DNA of 64,000 bases from Rhizobium leucaenae USDA 9039 (GTDB lineage: Bacteria > Pseudomonadota > Alphaproteobacteria > Rhizobiales > Rhizobiaceae): the NCBI RefSeq assembly GCF_000426285.1, contig NZ_AUFB01000004.1, positions 248,001 to 312,000 on the forward strand. The letters run 5' to 3'. A program made the position numbers and the translations under genes. This document shows positions 28,487-36,712 of the stretch, piece after piece. Under the pieces are notes generated by a model. The model made no database searches, was not told the DNA's origin, and was given only the letters and a program-made list of their open reading frames with translations. Every line of letters begins with the position of its first letter. Positions within the stretch are counted from its first letter, which is position 1.

Positions 28487-29074
28487 ATGCGTACCCGTAT
28501 CGTCTCCATAGCCGCTGTGCTGCTGCTCGGAATACTGGCAGGCTGCGCCACCGCCCCGTCCCATACCCGCAACGTCTGCGCGATCTTCGATCAGCGCGAC
28601 GGCTGGTTCAACAATTGGCAGCGCGCCGCCGAACGTACGGAGCGGGAATACGGGGTGCCGGTACCGATCCTGATGGCGACGATCTACGCCGAATCCGGCT
28701 TCCAGCCGCACGCCCGGCCGCCGCGCCGGAAACTGCTCGGTTTCATTCCCTGGACACGGCCTTCCAGCGCCTACGGCTATTCGCAGGCCCTCGACGGCGC
28801 CTGGGATCACTATCAGCGCGACACGGGCCGCTGGGGTGCGCGTCGCTCTGATTTCTCCGACGCGATCGAATTCATTGGCTGGTATCACGCGCAAAGCCAT
28901 ATGCGGAACGGCATCCCGCAGAACGATCCCTATAGTCTTTATCTGGCTTATTACGTCGGTTGGAAGGGCTACCAGCAGGGAAGCTGGCGCGGCAATGGCG
29001 AACTGCAGCGCACGGCGCAGAAGGTCGCCAGCATGTCGGCGCTCTATGCCTCGCAGTTGCGCAATTGCAATTGA
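28487..29074 (+). CDS. Lipoprotein with lytic transglycosylase-like (SLT) domain
   Basis: A 195-residue secreted lipoprotein. The signal peptide ends in the lipobox LAGC at about residue 17-20 from ATG 28487, so the mature protein should be lipid-anchored. The domain carries the SLT-type opening PVPILMATIYAESGFQPHAR, whose glutamate in AESG is the expected catalytic residue, and SAYGYSQALDGAWDHYQ. It probably cleaves or binds peptidoglycan. ATG 28487 follows AGAGG; ATG 28469 is possible. It is separated from its upstream neighbour by a family D repeat and appears to be a single-gene unit. Confidence 0.85.
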   Translation: MRTRIVSIAAVLLLGILAGCATAPSHTRNVCAIFDQRDGWFNNWQRAAERTEREYGVPVPILMATIYAESGFQPHARPPRRKLLGFIPWTRPSSAYGYSQALDGAWDHYQRDTGRWGARRSDFSDAIEFIGWYHAQSHMRNGIPQNDPYSLYLAYYVGWKGYQQGSWRGNGELQRTAQKVASMSALYASQLRNCN

Positions 29075-29095
29075 ACTGGCGCTGCCGGCGAGCCG

Positions 29096-30358
29096 CTAGG
29101 GCCGCGCCTCAAGCAGATTGAGGCCATCATCCTGACCCCAGATATCGGCGATCGAGACCTGCTTGCCGGTCCGGCTGCTTTCCAGCGCCGCAATGCCGCA
29201 GAGAACCGAGAGCGCGCCCGCGCGTGAGCCGGCACGCTGTCTCAGCTCGTCGTTCGGCCCGGACCGCAGCAGCATATTGCGTAGGCGGTCGTCGCCGCCG
29301 TAGTGGCCGCCCGAGGAATAGGGCACCCAGATGCGCTCGACATCGCCGAAATTCTTCATGACGACGATCTCGTCGGCAGGCGGCGTCGTCCAATGCTGCT
29401 TTTCATATTGCCGCAGCTCGATACGTCCCTTGTGGCCGTTGAAGGCAATATGGTGACCTTCGATCGGCATATAGGTGTTCAGCGAATAGGAGACGTTGAC
29501 GCCGTTGCGATAGCGGATCGAGGCAACCATCGTGTCGGGTATGTCGATGTCCTCGCGGAAGACACAGGCGTCGCGGACATAGCCGTCGACCGTCGAGGGC
29601 TCTTCATAGAGGCTTTCGAGCAGCGGCGTGGCGCTGATGTCGAGATAATAATCGCACTCGTCCTTATACCGACAGGTGCGACAGCGCTCGCCCCGGAAAG
29701 GCCCTTTGCGGCCGTAATGCTTGAGATCGGCAAAGGCAGACACCGTTTCCGGATCGGAATCGAGATACCAGTTCAGAAGATCGAAATGATGTGTCGCCTT
29801 GTGAACGAAAAGGCTGCCGGAATTTTCGACGAAGGCGTGCCAGCGACGGAAGTAGTCGGCGCCGTGGCTGGTATCGAGATACCAGTGAAAATCGACCGAT
29901 GTTACGTCGCCGATAACCCCGGAGTTGATGAGTTCCTTGATCTTCGCCGCCGTCGGCGCGAAGCGATAGTTGAAAGACACGTCGACCCGTTTGCCGGAGC
30001 GTGCCTCGGCATTCAGAATGCGCTTGATCTTGCCGACCGTCGTTGTCATCGGCTTTTCGCTGATGACATTGGCGCCTGATTCCAGCGCCTTCACGATCTG
30101 GTCGTCATGGGTGGAATCACGGGTACAGACGATGACGAGGTCCGGCTTTTCGACCCGCAGCAACTCATCGAAATCGGTATAAACGGGCACGGAGGCGCCG
30201 ATATAGTCCAGGGCGCGCCTGGCCCGCATCGCGTTGAGATCGCAGACGGCGACAAGCTCGACCTCATTGCTCCAGCGCTCGACCAGATCCTTGCCCCACA
30301 TGGTAGCACCGCGATTACCCGTGCCGACCAGGGCATAGCGCTTCTTCGATGACGGCAT
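29096..30358 (-). CDS. Gfo/Idh/MocA family oxidoreductase with cysteine cluster
   Basis: A 420-residue NAD(P)-dependent dehydrogenase, longer than average for the family. Rossmann motif ALVGTGNRGATMWG (about 8-21) and catalytic VISEKPMT near residue 100. Around residue 220 it has a cysteine group CRTCRYKDEC (C-x2-C-x5-C), at the place where related enzymes carry a CPYSA-type motif. GGAGGAGAAAC before ATG 30358 fixes the start. It is the last of three minus-strand genes after the 33.5 kb promoter, although repeat-bearing gaps separate them. Confidence 0.88.
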   Translation of the reverse strand: MPSSKKRYALVGTGNRGATMWGKDLVERWSNEVELVAVCDLNAMRARRALDYIGASVPVYTDFDELLRVEKPDLVIVCTRDSTHDDQIVKALESGANVISEKPMTTTVGKIKRILNAEARSGKRVDVSFNYRFAPTAAKIKELINSGVIGDVTSVDFHWYLDTSHGADYFRRWHAFVENSGSLFVHKATHHFDLLNWYLDSDPETVSAFADLKHYGRKGPFRGERCRTCRYKDECDYYLDISATPLLESLYEEPSTVDGYVRDACVFREDIDIPDTMVASIRYRNGVNVSYSLNTYMPIEGHHIAFNGHKGRIELRQYEKQHWTTPPADEIVVMKNFGDVERIWVPYSSGGHYGGDDRLRNMLLRSGPNDELRQRAGSRAGALSVLCGIAALESSRTGKQVSIADIWGQDDGLNLLEARP

Positions 30359-30501
30359 GTTTCTCCTCCAGAGTCTGGTTTCTCCTTCTTCCCTCGGGGT
30401 CTGAAGGACGGGTCGAGACCAGCGGCTCGACCCCGGTTGGTGCCCGCCCATCGATAAACTCAGGCGCGGATGAGGGGGTCAGCGCAGTAGGTTCGAGGGC
30501 G

Positions 30502-30565
30502 ACCTTACGGTGCAACGCCCCCTCAACCCGCGCTACGCGCGACCTTCTCCCCGCTGGGGAGAAGG
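30502..30565. repeat. Interspersed palindromic repeat, family B (copy 3)
   Basis: The core CCTTCTCCCC-GCT-GGGGAGAAGG (30543-30565) has the conserved left arm CTTACGGTGCAACGCCCCCT, the same arm as the copy at 9205-9276 in opposite orientation. The element overlaps the end of the enolase-superfamily gene and supplies its stop codon. Confidence 0.85.
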
Positions 30566-31984
30566 TGAATAAGACGTCTCCATCGCGCTCCAATCCGGCT
30601 CGACAGACGAACCGAGACCGACCGCGCCGACGACCGAACCGATGGCGATCTTCCCACCCTCGATCTTCAACCGCGTCCGCCCGTCGCGAACGGCGTAAAG
30701 ATCGGAATGAGCCCGCGCGAAAGCCGCCTGCTCGGCGTCCGGCGCGCCGGCCATACCGTCGACATAGTGGTGGCCGTTGCGCTCGATATGCGTCATGCCG
30801 ATCAGCGCGGCGAGCGCCAGGTCCTGTTGCACGGCGAGGCCGCCCTGTGTCGTCAGGTCCTCTGCCGACATGAAATAAGCCACGCCATCATCGGCGCTCC
30901 ACTTGGCGACGCGCGCCCGGTTCAGCAGCGAACGATAGAAGCCCTTGCAGGATTTAGAGGAGATGCCGGTATAGCCAAGCCGCCTGGCCGTGACGAAAGC
31001 ATTGATATCGGCGTCGGATTCATCGATCTCCACCGGCTTAAAGGCCGCAAGCGCTCCCACCGGCTTTTCGAAGGCATGCGCCCGGGCGATCGGCTGTTCT
31101 ACAAACAGGATCGACGCCGCAAAGCGGGCCAGCCGCGGCTCGGCCTGGATGCGCCCCAGCAAATCGGCGACCGCCTCGGCGGAGTTGAACTGCTCGTTGC
31201 CGTCGAGCGTCACCGAATAGGCCGACGTCTGGGCATCGATGACATCGGCAATGCGGCAGAGACGATCGATATCGGCATCGGGAACGCCCGATACCTTCAC
31301 CTTGAAGAAGGTCATGCCATAGGCGTCGATCGCCTCCTCGAAACTTTCCGGCAGGCCGTCGTTCAGGCGGTCGGCGGCCTGGATATCGCTCGTCCGGATA
31401 GCATCGACAAGACCGACCGTGTGGCGTGCTGCAAGATGTTCAGCCGGCGCCAGGCTCGACAGAAAATTGCGCAGATTGAAACCTGCGAGATCGGGCGTCG
31501 TTGATGCATCGATTCCGGGCCGATTGGCCTGGATCGCCCGTGCGACCGTCAGACCTTCCATCCGGCAGAGCGCGTCGAGAACCGCCCGGTTGGCGAGCGC
31601 CAGGCCGAAGGACGCGACCAGGCCGTTCAGCCTCTCGGCCGCAGCCCGCGCGTGATGCGCCGCTTCGACAGCGGCATGCAGCGAGAAAGCCGTTCCCAAT
31701 CCCGCACCCGTCAGGCCGTCGAGCGCCAGCGCCAGCGAACGGCGAAGCTGGTTTTCATTGTCGGCATTGGAGAGCTCGGGCGATTTATCGAACCATTTCG
31801 GCACCATCAGCTCGGCGGCCATGCCGCTCGCCGAGCCGCCCCGGGCGTCTTCAATGCGGACACGCAGAAAAATCTGCCGCGCCTCCCGCAGCGTCGCCGC
31901 GCCGAAGCGGAACGGAAGCCGCAATGTCACCGGCCGCTCAAAAGTCTCGGCCTCGACAACTCTGATTTTCAATGGGTCGGTCAT
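30533..31984 (-). CDS. Enolase superfamily protein (mandelate racemase/muconate lactonising type)
   Basis: A 483-residue enzyme with an N-terminal capping domain and a C-terminal barrel. Likely catalytic parts are FFKVKVSG (K-x-K), the metal ligands in LDGNEQF, FVEQPI and EIDESD, and SSKSCKG. Members abstract a proton beside a carboxylate, so it may dehydrate or epimerise a sugar acid. It is about 60-100 residues longer than typical members. The last dozen residues (SPSPQRGEGRA) are encoded by a family B repeat that provides the stop. It lies between two Gfo/Idh genes on the same strand and is probably in the TetR regulon of 33.5 kb. Confidence 0.83.
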   Translation of the reverse strand: MTDPLKIRVVEAETFERPVTLRLPFRFGAATLREARQIFLRVRIEDARGGSASGMAAELMVPKWFDKSPELSNADNENQLRRSLALALDGLTGAGLGTAFSLHAAVEAAHHARAAAERLNGLVASFGLALANRAVLDALCRMEGLTVARAIQANRPGIDASTTPDLAGFNLRNFLSSLAPAEHLAARHTVGLVDAIRTSDIQAADRLNDGLPESFEEAIDAYGMTFFKVKVSGVPDADIDRLCRIADVIDAQTSAYSVTLDGNEQFNSAEAVADLLGRIQAEPRLARFAASILFVEQPIARAHAFEKPVGALAAFKPVEIDESDADINAFVTARRLGYTGISSKSCKGFYRSLLNRARVAKWSADDGVAYFMSAEDLTTQGGLAVQQDLALAALIGMTHIERNGHHYVDGMAGAPDAEQAAFARAHSDLYAVRDGRTRLKIEGGKIAIGSVVGAVGLGSSVEPDWSAMETSYSPSPQRGEGRA

Positions 31985-32040
31985 GGTTTCAGTTGGCTCC
32001 GGTAATCGTCAGGCGGGTCTGCCCATGCTGCTTCTGCGTG

Positions 32041-32192
32041 TCTGGCCCCTCACCCCAGCCCTCTCCCCGCTGGCGGGGAGAGGGAGCTCTATCCTGCCAA
32101 AAGCAATCTTCCACGAAAGATGCGGGCCGTTGCTTTGCGCGGTCGTTCCCTCTCCCCGCACAAGCGGGGAGAGGGCTAGGGTGAGGGGCCAG
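32041..32192. repeat. Two family A palindromes in inverted orientation
   Basis: Copies at 32059-32084 and 32148-32175 each have perfect 12-base arms, and their outer flanks (CTGGCCCCTCACCC and its complement) are inverted to one another. Together they make a composite of about 150 bases with a 63-base centre, between the enolase-superfamily gene and its upstream Gfo/Idh gene. Confidence 0.85.
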
Positions 32193-32255
32193 GCACAGGG
32201 ATACGGCATCGAAGAACTGTCCTGACCATCCTAATGACCAAGCAACCACCATCCC

Positions 32256-33401
32256 TCAAATCTCCAGCGGCTCGACATCCAGCCAGCGGCGCTCGGCCCA
32301 GCTCTTCAGGCCGAGGGATGCAAGCTGGACGCCCTTGGCGCCTTCGGTCAGCGTGTAGCGCCAGGGCGCATCTTCGAGCACATGGCGCAGGAACATTTCC
32401 CACTGGATCTTGAAACCGTTGTCGTAGACCTGATTGTCCGGCACCTCGTCCCAGGTGTCGTAAAAGTCGATCGTCTGCGGCTGGTCGGGATTCCAGACCG
32501 GTTTCGGCGTGTTGACCCGATGCTGCGTCCAACAACGGGTGAGACCTGCCACCGCCGAGCCATGCGTGCCATCCACCTGGAAGGTCACGAGATCGTCGCG
32601 GCGGACACGCACGGCCCAGGAGGAATTGATATGGGCGACGATGCCGCCCTCCAGCTCGAAGGTGGCATAAGCTGCGTCGTCGGCATCGGCGACATAGCGC
32701 CGGCCCGCTTCGTCCACGCGTTCGGGAATATGGGTGGCGCCGAGGCAACTGATCGCCTTTACCGGCCCGAAAAGATTGTCGAGCACATAGCGCCAGTGGC
32801 AGAGCATATCGAGGATGATGCCGCCACCATCTTTTTTGCGGTAATTCCAGGATGGCCGCTGCGCCGTCTGCCAGTCGCCTTCGAACACCCAATAGCCGAA
32901 TTCGCCACGCACGGAGAGGATCTTGCCGAAGAAACCGCTGTCGCGCAGCATGGCGATCTTGCGAAGGCCCGGCAGAAACAGCTTGTCCTGCACGACGCCG
33001 TTCTTCAGGCCCGATGCCTTGGCCTTGCGGGCCAGCTCTATCGCCGTGTCGAGGTCGTCGGAGATCGGCTTTTCGCAATAGACATGCTTGCCTGCATCGA
33101 GCGCCTTCGAAATCAGCTCGGCGCGCATCTGCGTGGTCGCTGCATCGAAGAAGATCGTATCATTGGGGTCGGCGAGTGCGCCGTCGAGATCGGTGGTCCA
33201 GCGCTCGATGCGGTATTTGCGCGCGAGCTCCTCCAGCCGCGCCGCATTGCGGCCGACGAGGACCGGATCGGGCATGACACGTTCGCCATTCGACAGCAGC
33301 ACGCCGCCTTCGGCGCGAAGCGCCACGATCGAGCGGATGAGATGCTGGTTCAGGCCCATGCGTCCGGTGACGCCGTGCATGATGATACCGACGCGCTTCA
33401 T
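32256..33401 (-). CDS. Gfo/Idh/MocA family oxidoreductase
   Basis: A 381-residue dehydrogenase. The N-terminal nucleotide motif is unusual, GIIMHGVTGRMGLNQ, closer to the GxxGxMG pattern of dihydrodipicolinate reductase-like folds; the catalytic YCEKPIS is near residue 122. The C-terminal domain includes DGGGIILDMLCHWRYVLDN. AAGGAGGGATC before ATG 33401 sets the start. It is the first gene of the minus-strand arm and lies 70 bases from a perfect TetR-type palindrome, matching that before the divergent transporter operon, so it is very likely in the same regulon. Confidence 0.88.
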   Translation of the reverse strand: MKRVGIIMHGVTGRMGLNQHLIRSIVALRAEGGVLLSNGERVMPDPVLVGRNAARLEELARKYRIERWTTDLDGALADPNDTIFFDAATTQMRAELISKALDAGKHVYCEKPISDDLDTAIELARKAKASGLKNGVVQDKLFLPGLRKIAMLRDSGFFGKILSVRGEFGYWVFEGDWQTAQRPSWNYRKKDGGGIILDMLCHWRYVLDNLFGPVKAISCLGATHIPERVDEAGRRYVADADDAAYATFELEGGIVAHINSSWAVRVRRDDLVTFQVDGTHGSAVAGLTRCWTQHRVNTPKPVWNPDQPQTIDFYDTWDEVPDNQVYDNGFKIQWEMFLRHVLEDAPWRYTLTEGAKGVQLASLGLKSWAERRWLDVEPLEI

Positions 33402-33456
33402 GATCCCTCCTTGATATTTTGACCCGACCCTCTCCAGAGTCAGGAATAGCAAAGGT

Positions 33457-33472
33457 TTGGCTGGCCAGCCAA
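33457..33472. promoter_or_regulatory. Second perfect palindrome beside the TetR site
   Basis: TTGGCTGGCCAGCCAA is a 16-base perfect palindrome abutting the TetR-type site at 33473-33490, on the side of the Gfo/Idh gene. It is not repeated before the transporter operon, so it may bind a different factor. Confidence 0.45.
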
Positions 33473-33519
33473 TGTAACTATATAGTTACACGATCGCGCG
33501 ATATCTCCGGACTTGTCAA
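33473..33519 (-). promoter_or_regulatory. TetR-type operator and -35 element of the minus-strand catabolic operon
   Basis: TGTAACTATATAGTTACA (33473-33490) is a perfect 18-base palindrome. TTGACA reads leftwards at 33519-33514, 23 bases before it, so the operator should cover the -10 and start region. A related site (15 of 18 bases) has the same spacing to a TTGACA before the gene at 34456. Confidence 0.75.
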
Positions 33520-33579
33520 TCGCCCTTTCGAAAATTTCTCGTGATCGCCGGAGCCACCGCATGCCCAAAGCGGAACGCA

Positions 33580-34275
33580 TTAAGCCCTGATCGAGGCCAA
33601 GGTCACCGAAACGATGTGCTCGCCCCAGGCTTTCAGCGCTTCCGGTGCAGTCAGATTGCGGGCAAAAATCGTCGACAGCGTATGACGATTGGACAGATAG
33701 AAGAAGCCGAGCGCCGCAATGGTGAGGTAAACCGACACCGGGTCGATGGCCCGCCGGAAAATACCGGCTGCTTCACCTCGTCGCAGTACGTCGGCCAGCT
33801 CGCCAATGAAATGCGAATGCATCGCCGAAATCTTGTCGGAACGTTTTAGATAGCGCGCTTCATGCAGGTTTTCGGTGACCAGCAGGCTTAAAAATTTGGG
33901 ATGTTCGAGAAAGTAATGCCAGGTGAAGAGCGCGAGTTCGCGCATTCCTTCCTCGGGACCACGGCGCGCAAGGTCGAGATTTTTCTCCGCATTGCGGATC
34001 GCCGCATAGGTCGCCTCCAGCACGGCGACATAGAGGCCCTCCTTGTCGCCGAAATAGTGATAGAGCATGCGCTTGTTGGTCTGCGCCCTCGCCGCAATCG
34101 CATCAACCCGAGCCCCGCCGAAACCGTGGGCGGCGAATTCCTCCGTCGCCGCTTCCAGGATCATGGCATGGGTGCGTTGCGGATTGCGCGGCACCTTTTT
34201 CGGCCTCGTTTCCGCATTGTCGTAAGTGCCCGCTTTCGCTGATTTTTCAGCTCCTTGCGTTCCCCTGACCACCAT
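33580..34275 (-). CDS. TetR family transcriptional regulator of the sugar locus
   Basis: A 231-residue repressor. The TetR helix-turn-helix is at about 35-75 (ILEAATEEFAAHGFGGARVD, then TNKRMLYHYFGDKEGLYVAVL), and the C-terminal region is the TetR_C ligand domain of the RutR/YcdC-like class (LARRGPEEGMRELALFTWHYF). ATG 34275 is taken because AAGGAGG lies seven bases upstream; ATG 34281 is too close to it. It sits between the two operons that carry the paired 18-base palindromes and is divergent from the transporter operon, so it is the best candidate for their repressor. Confidence 0.88.
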   Translation of the reverse strand: MVVRGTQGAEKSAKAGTYDNAETRPKKVPRNPQRTHAMILEAATEEFAAHGFGGARVDAIAARAQTNKRMLYHYFGDKEGLYVAVLEATYAAIRNAEKNLDLARRGPEEGMRELALFTWHYFLEHPKFLSLLVTENLHEARYLKRSDKISAMHSHFIGELADVLRRGEAAGIFRRAIDPVSVYLTIAALGFFYLSNRHTLSTIFARNLTAPEALKAWGEHIVSVTLASIRA

Positions 34276-34361
34276 GGACATTCCTCCTTACCGATCTATC
34301 TCTTTCGCAACGGACGCCTCCAGCCTCAGCGCGGATCGTTTGATTGTGACACGATTGGCGC

Positions 34362-34407
34362 TTGACAGCGGTCGCGTTTCTATCCAACTTGTAACCAAAT
34401 AGTTATA
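34362..34407 (+). promoter_or_regulatory. TetR-type operator and -35 element of the transporter operon
   Basis: TTGACA at 34362-34367 is followed 22 bases later by TGTAACCAAATAGTTATA (34390-34407), matching 15 of 18 bases of the perfect palindrome at 33473-33490. The transporter operon starts 48 bases further on. Confidence 0.7.
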
Positions 34408-34455
34408 TCACGCAAGCAGTTCGTAAATCACCGGTTAACTGGGGAGGAGACCAGG

Positions 34456-35739
34456 ATGACGTTGACGATCGATCGCCGGCAGTTGCTTGCCGGCATGGCA
34501 GCCACGCTAGCTTTCAGCGGTATCGGACTCTCACGCGCCAATGCGGCAACCGCGATGCGCCTTCTTTGGTGGGGATCGAAGGAGCGAAGCGACCGTACGT
34601 TTGCGGCAGTAAAGGCCTATCAAGCCAAGAACCCGGATGTCACCATCGCCGGCGAATCCTTCGGCTGGGATAGCTACTGGACGCGTCTCGCCACGCAGAC
34701 TGGCGGCGGCAACGCGCCCGACCTCATTCAGATGGATTATCGCTACATCTTCGAATATGCCCGCCGCGGCGCGCTGCTCGATATGACGCCCTATCTCGGC
34801 AAAAGCCTGGCGATCGAGGATTTCGGGGCTCCCAATATCAATTCCGGCAAGGTCGACGGCAAGATTTACGGCGTCAATCTCGGGGTCAATTCCTCCATGG
34901 TCGTCGTCAATGTGGCAGCCTGGCAGGAAGCCGGCGTCGAACCGCCGCATGACGGCATGACCTGGGAGCAGCTCGGAGAGGCCTGCGCCAAGGTCACCGC
35001 CGCCAAGAAACGCCGCGGCTTCTACGGCACCGCAGATCAGAGCGGCGGAGAGCCCGACTTCGAATGCTGGCTGCGCCAGCGCGGCAAGGCGCTCTATACG
35101 AGCGACGGCAAGCTCGGCTTCGAAGCCAAGGATGCCGCCGAATGGTTTTCCTTCTGGGGCCACCTGCGCGAAATCGGCGCCTGCGTGCCGGCCGACGTGC
35201 AGGCGCTCTACAAGCAGACCCTCGAGACCGACATGCTGGTGACCAAGAAGGCGGCCGTCAGCTACGCCTTTTCCAACCAGTTCGTCGCCATTCAGGGCCT
35301 CGTCAAGGAAAAGATCGACCTGATCGCCTATCCCAGCGACCCCGGCAGCAAGCCCGGCCAGTATCTGAAACCCTCGATGCTGATGTCGGTTTCGGCAACC
35401 TCGGCAAACAAGGACGCCGCCGTCGCCTTCGTCAATTATCTCGTGGAGGATCCGGAAGGCGCAAAGATACTCGGCGTCGAGCGCGGCGTTCCCGCCTCCC
35501 CGAAGATCCGCGATCTGCTGACGCCGGATCTCGATGCGACAAGCAAACAGGTCGTCGATTATATCGGCCGGCTGACGCCGCATGTCGGAGCTCTGCCGCC
35601 GTCTCCACCGAACGGCGCCGGCGAGAATGCATTCCTGCTGAAGACGATCGCCGAGGAAGTGGCTTTCGGCAAAACCAGCGCACAGGACGCTGGCACGAAG
35701 TTCACCGAACAGGCAGCAGCAAACATTACGCGAGGCTGA
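34456..35739 (+). CDS. ABC sugar-binding protein, probable Tat substrate
   Basis: A 427-residue family 1 solute-binding protein. The leader has a twin arginine (IDRRQLLAGM) and a hydrophobic core ending RANAAT, so Tat export is plausible. RLLWWGSKERSDRTF, WLRQRGKALYTSDGKLGF and ILGVERGVPASP are shared with the orphan binding protein at 22881-24176. GGGGAGGAGACCAGG lies before ATG 34456. It leads an operon of two permeases, two Gfo/Idh proteins and an ATPase, under a TetR-type operator. Confidence 0.9.
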   Translation: MTLTIDRRQLLAGMAATLAFSGIGLSRANAATAMRLLWWGSKERSDRTFAAVKAYQAKNPDVTIAGESFGWDSYWTRLATQTGGGNAPDLIQMDYRYIFEYARRGALLDMTPYLGKSLAIEDFGAPNINSGKVDGKIYGVNLGVNSSMVVVNVAAWQEAGVEPPHDGMTWEQLGEACAKVTAAKKRRGFYGTADQSGGEPDFECWLRQRGKALYTSDGKLGFEAKDAAEWFSFWGHLREIGACVPADVQALYKQTLETDMLVTKKAAVSYAFSNQFVAIQGLVKEKIDLIAYPSDPGSKPGQYLKPSMLMSVSATSANKDAAVAFVNYLVEDPEGAKILGVERGVPASPKIRDLLTPDLDATSKQVVDYIGRLTPHVGALPPSPPNGAGENAFLLKTIAEEVAFGKTSAQDAGTKFTEQAAANITRG

Positions 35740-35743
35740 TACC

Positions 35744-36712
35744 GTGGGTACAAACAGCAAGAGCGTTGCCGGTGGCTTGGCCGTCGGCGAGCGCGCGCCG
35801 TTGCGCGTGAAAACCTCCTACAAAGCGCCGAGCGCATTCGCGCGCAACGCACCCGGCTATCTCTTCCTTTTGCCGTGGTTCATCGGCTTCTTCGGACTGA
35901 CCCTCGGGCCGGCGATCGCCTCGCTCTATCTGTCCTTCACCGACTACAATCTGCTGCAGTCTCCGAACCTGGTCGGCATCAACAACTATGTGCGGATCGC
36001 GACGGCAGACGATAAATTCCTGTCATCGATGAAGGTGACGCTGTTCTATGTCGTCTGTTCCGTGCCGCTGAAGCTCGCCTTCGCACTTCTGGTGGCGCTG
36101 CTGCTCAACCGCGGTATCAAGGGCCTGCCGGTCTATCGCGCCATCTTCTATCTGCCCTCGCTGCTCGGCTCCAGCGTGGCAATTGCGGTGCTGTGGCGGC
36201 AGATCTTCGATGCCGACGGCATCGTCAACACCCTGCTCTGGTACGCCTTCGGCATCAACGGGCCGAGCTGGATCTCCAATCCGGACTATTCCCTCTATAC
36301 CCTCATCATCCTGGCGATCTGGCAGTTCGGCTCGCCGATGATCATCTTCCTTGCCGGCCTCCGGCAGATCCCGACCGATCTCTATGAGGCGGCCAGCCTG
36401 GACGGCGCATCGAAGGCGCGGATTTTCTTCAAGATCACCCTGCCGCTCTTAACGCCGGTCATCTTCTTCAACGCCGTGGTGCAGACCATCGACGCCTTCA
36501 AGGCCTTCACGCCGGCCTATGTCATCTCTTCCGGCACCGGCGGTCCGATCGACTCCACGCTCTTCTATACTCTCTACCTCTACCAGGAAGCCTTCGGCTA
36601 TTTCCGCATGGGCTATGCCGCGGCCCTTGCCTGGGTCCTGGTGATCATCATCGCGATCTTCACTGCCTTCTCCTTCCTCTCCGCTCGTTATTGGGTCCAC
36701 TACGATGACTGA
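35744..36712 (+). CDS. Sugar ABC transporter permease (MalF type)
   Basis: A 322-residue CUT1 permease. After a basic tail of about 40 residues come six predicted membrane segments, beginning GYLFLLPWFIGFFGLTLG. The EAA loop is EAASLDGASKARIFFKITLP around residue 212. GTG 35744 is four bases after the binding-protein stop, and its own stop overlaps the next gene by eight bases, so the genes are tightly coupled. Confidence 0.9.
   Translation: MGTNSKSVAGGLAVGERAPLRVKTSYKAPSAFARNAPGYLFLLPWFIGFFGLTLGPAIASLYLSFTDYNLLQSPNLVGINNYVRIATADDKFLSSMKVTLFYVVCSVPLKLAFALLVALLLNRGIKGLPVYRAIFYLPSLLGSSVAIAVLWRQIFDADGIVNTLLWYAFGINGPSWISNPDYSLYTLIILAIWQFGSPMIIFLAGLRQIPTDLYEAASLDGASKARIFFKITLPLLTPVIFFNAVVQTIDAFKAFTPAYVISSGTGGPIDSTLFYTLYLYQEAFGYFRMGYAAALAWVLVIIIAIFTAFSFLSARYWVHYDD

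Noticed and set aside
31989..32252. Open frames through the inverted repeat pair
   Set aside because: All are translations of family A repeats (SPLPACAGRG, PSPRQRGEGW); no ribosome site or family match.
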